DNA of 64,000 bases from Plasmodiophora brassicae (lineage: Eukaryota; Endomyxa; Phytomyxea; Plasmodiophorida; Plasmodiophoridae). The notes below the pieces were generated by a model that saw nothing but the letters and a program-made list of their open reading frames with translations, did no database searches and was not told the DNA's origin. Location: contig JASFAU010000001.1 of the NCBI GenBank assembly GCA_039704465.1, forward strand, positions 1,550,001 through 1,614,000, read 5' to 3'. The translations under genes were made by a program, and so were the position numbers. This document shows positions 11,138 to 18,750 of the stretch, one piece after another; position 1 is the stretch's first letter, and each line of letters opens with the position of its first letter.

Positions 11138-12909
11138 ATGTCGTTCCGCGAGCTACGAAGTGGGTGCTCGTGGATGCGCGCCCTAATTGTACAGACGCTG
11201 ATCACGCGCTGTAGACTTCACCGAGACGATGAAATCCCTGGGGTACCACCGCCTGATCTCGATGGACAACTTCCGCACGCCCAACTTCGAGCTAGTTGCC
11301 GACATCTTGTTCTGGTTCGCCAGCAGGTGAGAAACGGGTCTCGGTAGACCGGCAGCGTCATTGCCGTTAACCCTGCGAGCATAGGTTCGATCCGACGAAT
11401 GACCTGTCGGATGATATCAGCACGGAAATCGCTCGTGTCGATTTCCTCAAGTCTGCCGCCCGCCTCCTGTTCGCCAAGGCCAACGTCAAGCTGAACATTA
11501 GAAAGTTGTACCAGGCCGACGGGTACGCCGTTCAGGAGCTGCTCAAAGTGTCGTCATTGCTGTTCAAGGCCACATCGCTCCCGAAGGTTCGCCTGTCCCA
11601 GACGCAAACGTTGACGGGCGCTGCGCCTTCTGAATACGTCGAACGCAGAGTGATGTCGAAGGGTCCATTCCGCAACCGCAGACAGACCTGAAGGACGCTC
11701 GCGCCATGGCGGCCGCCATCATCGACAGTGGCAGCAAGCTCTACACCCTTCTGGGCAATGAGCCCAACCTGAAGGTCACACCGTCACCATGCCGTTGCTA
11801 GCCTGCGCGTCTGAAACCACAGGCAGACGGCGCGGGACAGGACCATGAAGTTTATCGACGAGATGAGTCATAACCTTGAAAGTGACAACCCTCAGGTATG
11901 CAGGCAACCGGTTGCTGACGTCCCGCGAATTGACGCGTTGGTCTGTGTGGCAGTTTGAGATCGATAAGACGATGCGAATGCAGATCAACGCGCTTGCCGA
12001 CCAGGCAGTAACGCTAACTTCGAATTGCAGGACGCTCGAATCGGATCGGGCGTCGATCCAGACGAAGATCGAACGGAAACAGGTCGAGCTGGACCGAGCA
12101 GTAAAGCGGCTGAAGAGTATGAAGAAAGTCAAGTACGATGGTGCATGCATCGAACCGGCAGGGCGCACCACCTGACCGATTCGCTGTGCAGGCCGGCCTT
12201 CATGGCCGAGTACGCACAGCTGGAGGCCGAACTCAAATCGGTCTACGCCGTCTACATGGACAGGTTTGTCAACCTGAATTACCTCGAATCCGAGATGCAG
12301 CAAGTCCAGTTTGCCGAACAAGAGCTCAAACTCGTACGGGGATCGTGGCCCAGGGGCCTGCTTCCCCACTGACACGTGGCCAATGGTGTGTCAGGAGTCC
12401 GATCGCGAGCTTCGTAAGATGCGTCGTCACCTACGCGACGAAGAACTTCGCATCCTTCGTGGAGAGCAGCAGGTCGACGAGAACCACATCGACGATCCAG
12501 TGGAATCCGACGCCGGGGTACCCGTTGTCGCTGCCGTTTGCCAGTGGACGCTCATCCTGATCCCACGCTTGTAGTCGTCCGAGGAAGAAGAGCCTATCGC
12601 GAAGCCAGGCAATGCATTCCGTATGGCACGACCTCGGGCAGCCGACCCTCGCGGGCGGAACAAGGACCTGCATTCGGGAGCGGTCGTGGGGTCGATGATC
12701 GGCGGCGATTCGTCCGACGAAACTGAGGAGTCCGACTTCACTGCCGACGAGGAGCAGGTGCTTCGTCCAATGAGATAGCACCATTACCGTCATTGAGACT
12801 TGGTTAGGAGCTGAACGACGAAGACGACGAATCGATGTCGCAGCTGGACCAGGAGGAAGACGAAGAGGAGGACGACGACGATAACAACAAGGAGGACACT
12901 GATTTCTAA
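11138..12909 (+). CDS. CLUAP1: IFT38 / CLUAP1, intraflagellar transport complex B subunit
   Basis: Ten exons: 11138-11159, 11215-11326, 11385-11586, 11649-11774, 11827-11895, 11954-12132, 12192-12333, 12395-12517, 12575-12757 and 12808-12909. They sum to 1260 nt and 419 residues, close to human CLUAP1 (413). The N-terminus MSFRELRNFTETM, then [16 protein letters not shown] and [15 protein letters not shown], are family hallmarks of the calponin-homology-like domain. A long coiled coil follows (about 150-300), then a very acidic tail (DEDDES...EEDDDD). IFT38 is a core IFT-B protein that binds IFT20, IFT57 and IFT80 and is needed to build cilia. Its presence shows that the organism makes flagella, consistent with zoospores. 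Nine introns of 50-62 nt. Confidence 0.95.
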
Positions 12910-12947
12910 ACGAGTTTTACGTTCAGGCCAGGTGTGATCGTCGTGTA

Positions 12948-13289
12948 TTAGGCCCAGGCGGCGGCAATAACCGCTAGTAGAGCGGGTATGACAATGGAGG
13001 CCCTGCCGACGCCGCTGTAGTAGTTAGGCGGGACGGTCCCGCGCATGTTGTTGGCGTTCGGGTACGAGTATCCGCCGGCCGTGTTGTAATTATTATTGTT
13101 GGTGGCGGTCGGGTAGGTGCCACCCGTATTATACGTCGGGTAGGTGCCGCCCGTGTTATACGTCGGGTAGGTGCCGCCCGTGTTGTAGGTCGGGTAGGTG
13201 CCGCCCGTATTGTACGGCGGGTACTGGGCGACAGCAGCGACCGCGAAGACAGCCATTAGTGCAACGATGAAGGCGGTGTCGGCTTGCAT
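12948..13289 (-). CDS. Small secreted Tyr/Thr/Gly-repeat protein with hydrophobic tail
   Basis: About 113 residues. The ATG at 13289 is chosen because it starts a clean signal peptide (MQADTAFIVALMAVFAVAAVAQ); an in-frame ATG at 13337 would bury it. The mature part has four tandem nine-residue units (TYPTYNTGG), an Asn-rich stretch, and a C-terminal hydrophobic tail (IVIPALLAVIAAAWA). This resembles a GPI-attachment signal, so the protein is probably surface-displayed. The tail is nearly the same as that of the small protein at 16080-16271. No known domain. Confidence 0.65.
   Translation of the reverse strand: MQADTAFIVALMAVFAVAAVAQYPPYNTGGTYPTYNTGGTYPTYNTGGTYPTYNTGGTYPTATNNNNYNTAGGYSYPNANNMRGTVPPNYYSGVGRASIVIPALLAVIAAAWA
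13111..13222. repeat. 27-bp tandem repeat, about four copies
   Basis: The coding repeat of the small secreted protein. Units of 27 bp of the type GTAGGTGCCGCCCGT follow each other with only a few, mostly silent, differences between copies. Such minisatellites change copy number easily and could vary between strains. Confidence 0.7.
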
Positions 13290-13340
13290 AGATAGGGGTT
13301 GGAAGGAGGTTGACTGGTAGCTGAACCCGACGAACAACGA

Positions 13341-14210
13341 TTACCGTATGACGCAACGTGGAAGGTGGGAGCCAGCGACTGAGTCAACGGGTGACGCCGC
13401 TTCAGGCCGCCAGTGACTCATCGATGATGGGCGCGCGCGGGGGACCAGGTTTCCCAGTGGAGCAACAGCGCGATGCCTTTCGTCCAACTCGGCCGTCGTA
13501 TCCCAATCCCGGACGAACACCGCGTATTCGGCGTCGTTCGCCGCCTGCATCCGCGCCAACGCGTTCAACGACGCCGACATCGTCGTCTCTGCCGCCCGGA
13601 TCTCGTCCCGCTTCTCCACGATTTGATCCTGCATCCGGGCCACATCCTGTCGCGGGGTTAGCTGCCAAACGCTCTATTAGGGCGCACACTCATATATTAC
13701 CGCTGGTCGCCTGCTCGTGCAGCGCCCGGTTGCCGGTGCGAAGCTCGTTGGCGGCACGCTGCGTGCATTGCCCAGCGACGCTTCGTCGCCGACGAGGTTG
13801 GCATCGCTGGGTCGCCGTCGACGAACGGGCGGCGCTGTTCGATCTGTTCGCGGACGGCCGCAATGTCGTCGTTGATCTCGGCGAGAATGGCGCGAGGCGG
13901 CGATCCCCTGCTGGCCGCGCAAGCGCAAGTGCAGGGATAGTTGCTCGCGCGGCCGGCCGGTCAGCACCTGGACGTGGCGTTGCGTGACCTCGATGTCGTA
14001 TCGGTGTAAGGATGTCTCGTTCTCCATTTCGGAGAGGACGCGCGAATGCAGGCGCCGCCGCATGACGGATTTGATGGGCGCCGTCGAGTGCGTCCGATTC
14101 ACATGGGCGAGGTCGAAGACGGCGCGATATAGAGCTTCCAGCTGGCCGTTGGCTTCATCAAGGAACGTCTCGGCGCGCGCCCTGGAACTATTTGCTGCTG
14201 GTGTCGACAT
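13341..14210 (-). pseudogene. Coiled-coil protein gene, frame broken or not resolved
   Basis: From an ATG at 14210 the frame gives a helical N-terminus (FLDEANGQLEALYRAVFDL, then SEMENETSLHRYDIEVTQRHVQ). Coiled-coil-like text then jumps between frames: AILAEINDDIAAVREQIEQ, then DANLVGDEASLGNA, then QRAANELRTGNRALHEQ, and finally MQDQIVEKRDEIRAAETTM with ARMQAANDAEYAVFVRDWD near 13500-13640. One GT...AG intron (about 13635-13690) is plausible, but the other jumps are one- or two-base offsets without splice sites. This means either small deletions in the genome or base errors in the assembly. No family was recognised. Confidence 0.4.
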
Positions 14211-14256
14211 CTACCCGGCAGATCGCGCGCGTGGCTGACCATTATTAATACATAAT

Positions 14257-14389
14257 AAGTTCGCGATCCGCATGCCATCAATAAGCAGCCGACGGATTCG
14301 TATCTGCCGCTGAAGGCTCGCGACTTTCCATGTGCCTCTCATCCGGAGTTATACCAGAAGCTGGACCGGGACGATTTCATATGACTTCG
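14257..14389. repeat. Inverted repeat, left arm (133 bp)
   Basis: This is the imperfect reverse complement of 14463-14595; both arms are 133 bp with a 73-bp spacer. On the plus strand this arm reads VRDPHAINKQPTDSYLPLK and continues FPC-SHPELYQKL to a TGA. Most differences from the other arm are in third codon positions, so both copies look protein-coding or recently so. Confidence 0.75.
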
Positions 14390-14462
14390 CGAAGAATGCA
14401 CCACACACAATACGCTATTGAGCGGATTGATACTGGCTTGGACAGCGTCAGTTAACAATCGG

Positions 14463-14595
14463 CGAAGTCGTATGCAATCGTCCCGGCCCAGCTTCTGGTA
14501 TAATTCCGGGTGAGAGACACAAGGGAACTGGGACGCCTTCAGCGGCAGATACGAATCTGTCGGCTGCTTATTGATGGCATCCGGATCGCGAACTT
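14463..14595. repeat. Inverted repeat, right arm (133 bp)
   Basis: Partner of 14257-14389. On the minus strand it reads VRDPDAINKQPTDSYLPLK...FPCVSHPELYQKLGRDD. It lies directly downstream of the unknown minus-strand gene ending at 14603 and may be the next exon of that gene; the junction was not resolved. The two arms could pair into a hairpin in RNA. Confidence 0.75.
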
Positions 14596-14602
14596 CTTTC
14601 AG

Positions 14603-15472
14603 TTAAGCAATGACGGGAACGCCGTCAACGACCTGCCACGTAATTCGATGGATTTCTCTGGCATCCATATGCCACGGCTGGTTGACAGTGTACGATGTCC
14701 TTTTCAGCTTGACCGGGCCGACCTCCACTTGCTTCGCCTTTCGGTCCTCTTGGAACAGCGCCGAATAGAATTTCGCTTTCAGATAGGTGCCGACATACAG
14801 GTCGTCGTCGTGGTCGTCAGTCTCGTCATATTTGATGTTCTCTTGGTGCCCCGACAGCGGCAACGAAATCAGATCGTGGCGATGGTTGTGCATAACGAAG
14901 CGGTCGTTGTGGTCATGAGGGCGGCTGTTGTCGTACAGGCCGACGTCATCTTGGTTCTCTTCTAGAATGAACGCACGTAAAAGAGGAGTGACTCTGATGC
15001 TGTAGACGCCCATCCAGTGACAGTTCTGTACAGACTGCTTCAGCTGAAATTCAACCATGTTATCGTCATTCAAAGCTGCGTACGCCTCTTGAAGTATGCG
15101 CAGCTGCTGTGCCCAGGGAACTTCACCATCCCAGATACCTGCTACCAGAATCAGACAATCGATTTTCAGCGCAGGTGGATGCATATCGCGACCTTCTCGC
15201 CCTTGCGTTGGGTTGATTGTCGCGAAACAGTCTCCGACAAACTTCGATTGGACATCACCATGGGCTTGTAGCGGCTTCAGGTCATGAGGGATCCAGTCAT
15301 CGCGCGCAGAGCTCTTAGACGCGCGGCAACGTACTGGACTAGGATATCGACCAGGCTGCGCAAATGTCCTCAGCTGCTCGGGCACTCGACGAACCTGCAA
15401 CAGCCGTGGCTGGACGTCTCTCGCGCCCTGAGATGTCGGCGTCAATGCGAATCCCGAAACTCCTTGCTCCAC
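14603..15472 (-). CDS. Uncharacterised protein, probably a fragment of a spliced gene
   Basis: Open for 289 codons. The first 60 residues are poor in sense and the real start is probably internal or in another exon. From about residue 60 the text looks like real protein: DWIPHDLKPLQAHGDVQSKF, IDCLILVAGIWDGEVPWAQQ, LNDDNMVEFQLKQSVQNCHWMG and a His/Asp-rich segment (RPHDHNDRFVMHNHRHD). No transmembrane helix or known motif was seen. The frame stops at 14603. Just beyond lies the right arm of the inverted repeat, which continues in a protein-like way, so the gene may extend there by an intron. No function proposed. Confidence 0.4.
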   Translation of the reverse strand: MEQGVSGFALTPTSQGARDVQPRLLQVRRVPEQLRTFAQPGRYPSPVRCRASKSSARDDWIPHDLKPLQAHGDVQSKFVGDCFATINPTQGREGRDMHPPALKIDCLILVAGIWDGEVPWAQQLRILQEAYAALNDDNMVEFQLKQSVQNCHWMGVYSIRVTPLLRAFILEENQDDVGLYDNSRPHDHNDRFVMHNHRHDLISLPLSGHQENIKYDETDDHDDDLYVGTYLKAKFYSALFQEDRKAKQVEVGPVKLKRTSYTVNQPWHMDAREIHRITWQVVDGVPVIA

Positions 15473-16079
15473 GAAATGCCGACTGACTGGACGACCGCCA
15501 ATGCCGCCAGGAGCAGTACGGCCCGGATCCGGCTTGCCTCCATTGTTCAGAAGGTTCGATACCCGCCTCTGTCTTCAGTGTCTCGAAATCTGTCTGCAAT
15601 GGCGCTGCCGCCGATTTCCCGCCGCCTGACACTGACAGTGCGCCACGCACCTCCCGGCCGTGGCGGCGCGCGCGACGTGGCGTGTCCCTGCCGCCTGACA
15701 GTGCGCCACGGGGCGTATCCCTGTCGCCTGACAGTGCGCCACGCACTTCCCCGCCGTGGCGGCGCGCGCCACGGGGCGTGTTCTGGCTGCAGTTTGCGAA
15801 CGGAAAACTCCGGCACCCCAACTGGAACTCCGTCCGCTGGCCGGGCTCTCACGCACGTTGGCATTCCGTATGTATGTAGGTAGGTAAGTCACCTGTGACT
15901 TCGGACAGCACTCGATCGAGTTGACTTCGGATTCCCCGTGGTTACAGTGTGTTTCCCGCCGTCCGAGGAAGCCAAGTGACCATGTGGTGAGGTCCACGAA
16001 GAGGAGCAGACGGCAGACGCGCCTATCTTCGTACATGACGGGCGGGGCAGTTTGTCGGTAGGTCACGTGTATTGGCGAA
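15473..16079. other. Intergenic, with GC-rich short tandem repeats
   Basis: No gene could be supported. Around 15600-15790 a GC-rich block repeats units of the type CGCCTGACAGTGCGCCACG and CCGTGGCGGCGCGCGC at least three times, with internal self-complementarity. Open frames through it in several phases are repeat artefacts. Confidence 0.45.
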
Positions 16080-16271
16080 CTATGCGACGATGGCGGCAAT
16101 GACAGCCAGCAGGGCGGGCGTGACCAGGGCGATCTGCTCGACACCGTTGCCCTTTGTGGACGGCGCTGGCGCCTCGTAATTGTCCACGCCATTGTAGTTG
16201 CCCTGAGCGGCGGCGGTGGCGGCGGCCATCAGCACGGCCATCAGTACAGCGACGACGAAGACAGCTTTCAT
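16080..16271 (-). CDS. Very small secreted protein with hydrophobic (GPI-like) tail
   Basis: Sixty-three residues: signal peptide MKAVFVVAVLMAVLMAAATAAA, about 25 polar residues (with NYNGVDNYEAPAPSTKGNG) and a hydrophobic C-terminus (IALVTPALLAVIAAIVA). With both termini hydrophobic, the mature chain would be only about 25 residues, displayed on the membrane by a GPI anchor if the tail is processed. The C-terminal PALLAVIAA block is shared with the repeat protein at 12948-13289, so the two are related. Not similar to any family I know. Confidence 0.6.
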   Translation of the reverse strand: MKAVFVVAVLMAVLMAAATAAAQGNYNGVDNYEAPAPSTKGNGVEQIALVTPALLAVIAAIVA

Positions 16272-16635
16272 AGGTATAGGTGGTCGCAGGCGACGATTCG
16301 ATTAAGGTCTGGATTGTCATTGGGCCAACGCTGGCTTGCTACTGGGCCGCTTGAGTCAACTCGGTATGGAGACACGTTGATATGAGTCAACAGCGCTGCC
16401 TCTGCTGCCCGTTGTGACGCGAGCGTGGACTGTAGGCAGATTTGGGGCCCCTATTTGGGGCCCAATTCCCTATGCCCCATCATAACACCTGTGACTGCCT
16501 CACTAGGTCCCTCGCGCGTTGACTAGTAAATAAAACGCTAGTCGTCCGGGTACGGGTCGAATGAGATAAGGTTTCGTCACCACTGCTGTCACAGTAGTCC
16601 CAACGCCAGCGGTCGACACACCACATCCGGCCCGA
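16272..16635. promoter_or_regulatory. Divergent intergenic region
   Basis: Lies between the small secreted gene (leftward) and the Cys/His-Gly repeat gene (rightward), so it must carry both promoters. A short GGGGCCC repeat is seen at 16444-16462. No TATA box is placed with confidence. Confidence 0.35.
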
Positions 16636-16949
16636 ATGGACGACATCGCGGGCGGCAATCGCGACGACGGCGAGAGCGGCCCGCAGATCGGGACGGCGCC
16701 CGGCTCCGCGTTCATCCCCACGCAGCTCGGCAAGCGCCGCCTGTCTGCCTCGTCTGCCGACGACGACGGCGCGCACGACAGCCCGCCATCGTCCCGGATA
16801 TCCCCAGGCGATGTCGCACGCGTGATCGCATCGTTGTCAGCGTCGGGCACCACCACCACCAGCACCGCGTTCCGGTCGCCGGCGGACGCCGACCCGCAGG
16901 ACCAGGACCAGCAGCAGCAGGCGCGGAGGCCCATGTGCCAGCACGGGCG

Positions 16950-17117
16950 AATCGGGACACTGGTGCGACCTCGAGTCCGCAGAGTGCCTTAGATCAGCAA
17001 TCATAGGGCGCCTCCCACATATACCGCGCAACACTGCCGTACGGCGTCCGTGGCGCACCAATCATACATTCTGCTATCTGGCCTTGTCTGGTCTTGTCCG
17101 TGTCCTGCGTGCTAATT
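16950..17117 (+). repeat. 5' LTR (168 bp)
   Basis: Begins AATCGGGACAC and ends GTGCTAATT. I could find no difference from the 3' LTR by eye. The ends are AAT...ATT and not the usual TG...CA. The boundary is fixed by the GGGCG duplication and by the polypurine tract before the 3' copy; a one- or two-base shift at the right end with a shorter duplication is also possible. Confidence 0.88.
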
Positions 17118-17138
17118 GGTTTTGGGCCCATCCCAAGC

Positions 17139-17215
17139 CTTACCCCTGTCCCTGTCCCCGTCCCTGTCCCCGTCCCTGTCCCTGTCCCTGCCCCAGTTCC
17201 CGTGTCCCGTGTCCC
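17139..17215 (+). repeat. CCCTGT-type hexamer repeat
   Basis: About a dozen degenerate six-base units (CCCTGT or CCCCGT) in the untranslated leader between the 5' LTR and gag. They make several frames open artificially upstream of the true gag start. Confidence 0.75.
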
Positions 17216-17308
17216 AGCCCGTGTCGCGATCCAGTTCGCGTTGTGACCGCCGCGCCCCACGCTCGGTTTGTACCCGTCCCTGTCCCCCTGCTCCCGCCGC
17301 CCGCCATA

Positions 17309-18255
17309 ATGGCGGAGGACTGGAACCAGCTCGTCACAAACCTGAACTCTCAGATCCAGCACTTGCAACAGCAACAACAGCAACAGCAGCAGCTTCTACA
17401 GCAACAGCACGATCAACTGCTACAACAGCAACAACTACTGCAGCAGCAACCAATCCCACAGCAGCACGGTGGCGCCCGCGAACCAAAAGTCAAGCTACGC
17501 CGGCCTATAACGGCAGCCTGTCGGAGCTTCGGGGTTTCCTTAACCAGGTCAAACTGGTCATTACCCAGCAGCCCAACACATACGCGACCGACGCTCAGAA
17601 GGTTGCATTGGTGGGCCAGCTGTTGGGTGGCGACGCCCTAAAGTGGTTTAACCCACTGTTCGAGAGGAATGACGACCTGATGAAGGACTTCAGCGCCTTC
17701 GTCTCCGCAATCAAGAGCAGATTCGGGGACCCGAACCTCGCAGAGACCGCGGCCCGCAAGCTCCAGCACCTGCGTCAGGGTCGAGGCACCGTCGCCCGCT
17801 TCGCCACAGAATTCCAGAACTTGGCGGCGGACGCGGGGTTCAACGACTCAGCCTGCCGACACATGTTCCGCGCAGCCCTGTCTCGGGACGTACAGTTCCT
17901 CCTGCTGTCCTTGCCTGTCGCGAAAACACTCGACGAGCTCGTCCAGCAGGCGATTCGCTGCGACAACCGTCTCTCCGAGCACAGATCGAACACCATGGTC
18001 CCAGCAGCACCAGCTGTTCCTGCCGTCGTCTCCGCATCAGCTGCCCCTCCCGTTGCCGCAACACCCCCGGCCGCCGCGATCGGGCCGGTTCCCATGATCA
18101 TCGACGCTGTGACCGGTGGCCCCCGCGCCTCGCTGACTGCCGAAGAGAAAGACCGCCGACGCCGTGAGGGCCTGTGCCTATACTGTGGAATGCCTGGCCA
18201 TATCGCGTCGACCTGTCCTGTGCGTCCACAGGGAAACGTCCCTCGACGTGGCTGA
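17309..18255 (+). CDS. gag: Retrotransposon Gag
   Basis: Starts at ATG 17309 (MAEDWNQLV), continues through a Gln-rich coiled coil (runs of CAG/CAA), and needs a one-base frame change near 17505 to join the body (YNGSLSELRGFLNQV). The body (FVSAIKSRFGDP, LRQGRGTVARFATEFQNLAA, FRAALSRDVQFLL) has the Retrotrans_gag pattern of Ty3/gypsy elements, not the UBN2-type Gag of copia elements. It ends with one CCHC zinc knuckle (CLYCGMPGHIASTC) that binds the RNA. The protein forms the virus-like particle. The upstream frame through the hexamer repeats is not taken as coding. Confidence 0.75.
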
Positions 18256-18750
18256 TGACCCGGTCGGTCGCCACGTCTCTCGCGAATACACAACGCGTTC
18301 CCCTCCAAAACTCCGACCGATTCCCACATGAAGTAATGATCTCTGCGTCCACCATTCCTCCAGAGCGCCCCGACCTTGTCCTAAGCATTGATGTGTCCCT
18401 GCTGCTCGACAACGGCAGGACTGTGCAGACGAAGGCACTCATCGACTCTGGAGCAACGAACGACTTCATTCACCGCGATCTCGTCCACTTGCACAATGTA
18501 CCTCGTTGAGAAACCTGCACCAGTTGACTTGGAGGTAATTGACGGGCGACGGCTGCCGAAAGTGTCAATGGAAACCGTCCCAGTTAGCCTCCGCATCGGC
18601 AACCACTCCTACTCGATCGTGCTGAACGTGATTGACTCCCCGCGATTCCCAGTCATACTCGGCATGACCTGGCTCACCAAACACAACCCGAGCATCAACT
18701 GGGCACACAGGACAATCGAGTTCCTCCGCACGCCCGACAACGAGTCAAGC
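18256..18750 (+). CDS. Retrotransposon aspartic protease (retropepsin)
   Basis: Read in the -1 frame relative to Gag: the active-site motif is KALIDSGATNDFIHRDL (D-S-G-A) at about 18432-18485. A second frame change near 18495 brings in the flap and C-terminal half, ending in FPVILGMTWLTKHNPSINW. The [VI]-[IL]-G-x-x-W-L-x-x-H-N-P-x-I-x-W signature is typical of Ty3/gypsy proteases. Copia proteases have W-x-x-D-S-G-[AS]-x-x-H instead. The protease would cleave the Gag-Pol polyprotein. The frame break may be a two-base deletion in a CT-rich tract. Confidence 0.7.

Noticed and set aside
15545..15565. Possible tRNA B-box (GGTTCGATAC)
   Set aside because: No matching T-stem, A-box or acceptor stem around it; no tRNA was found in the window.
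17116..17308. Upstream extension of gag through the hexamer repeats
   Set aside because: The frame is open only because CCCTGT repeats lack stops; the natural start MAEDWNQLV lies at 17309 in another phase.
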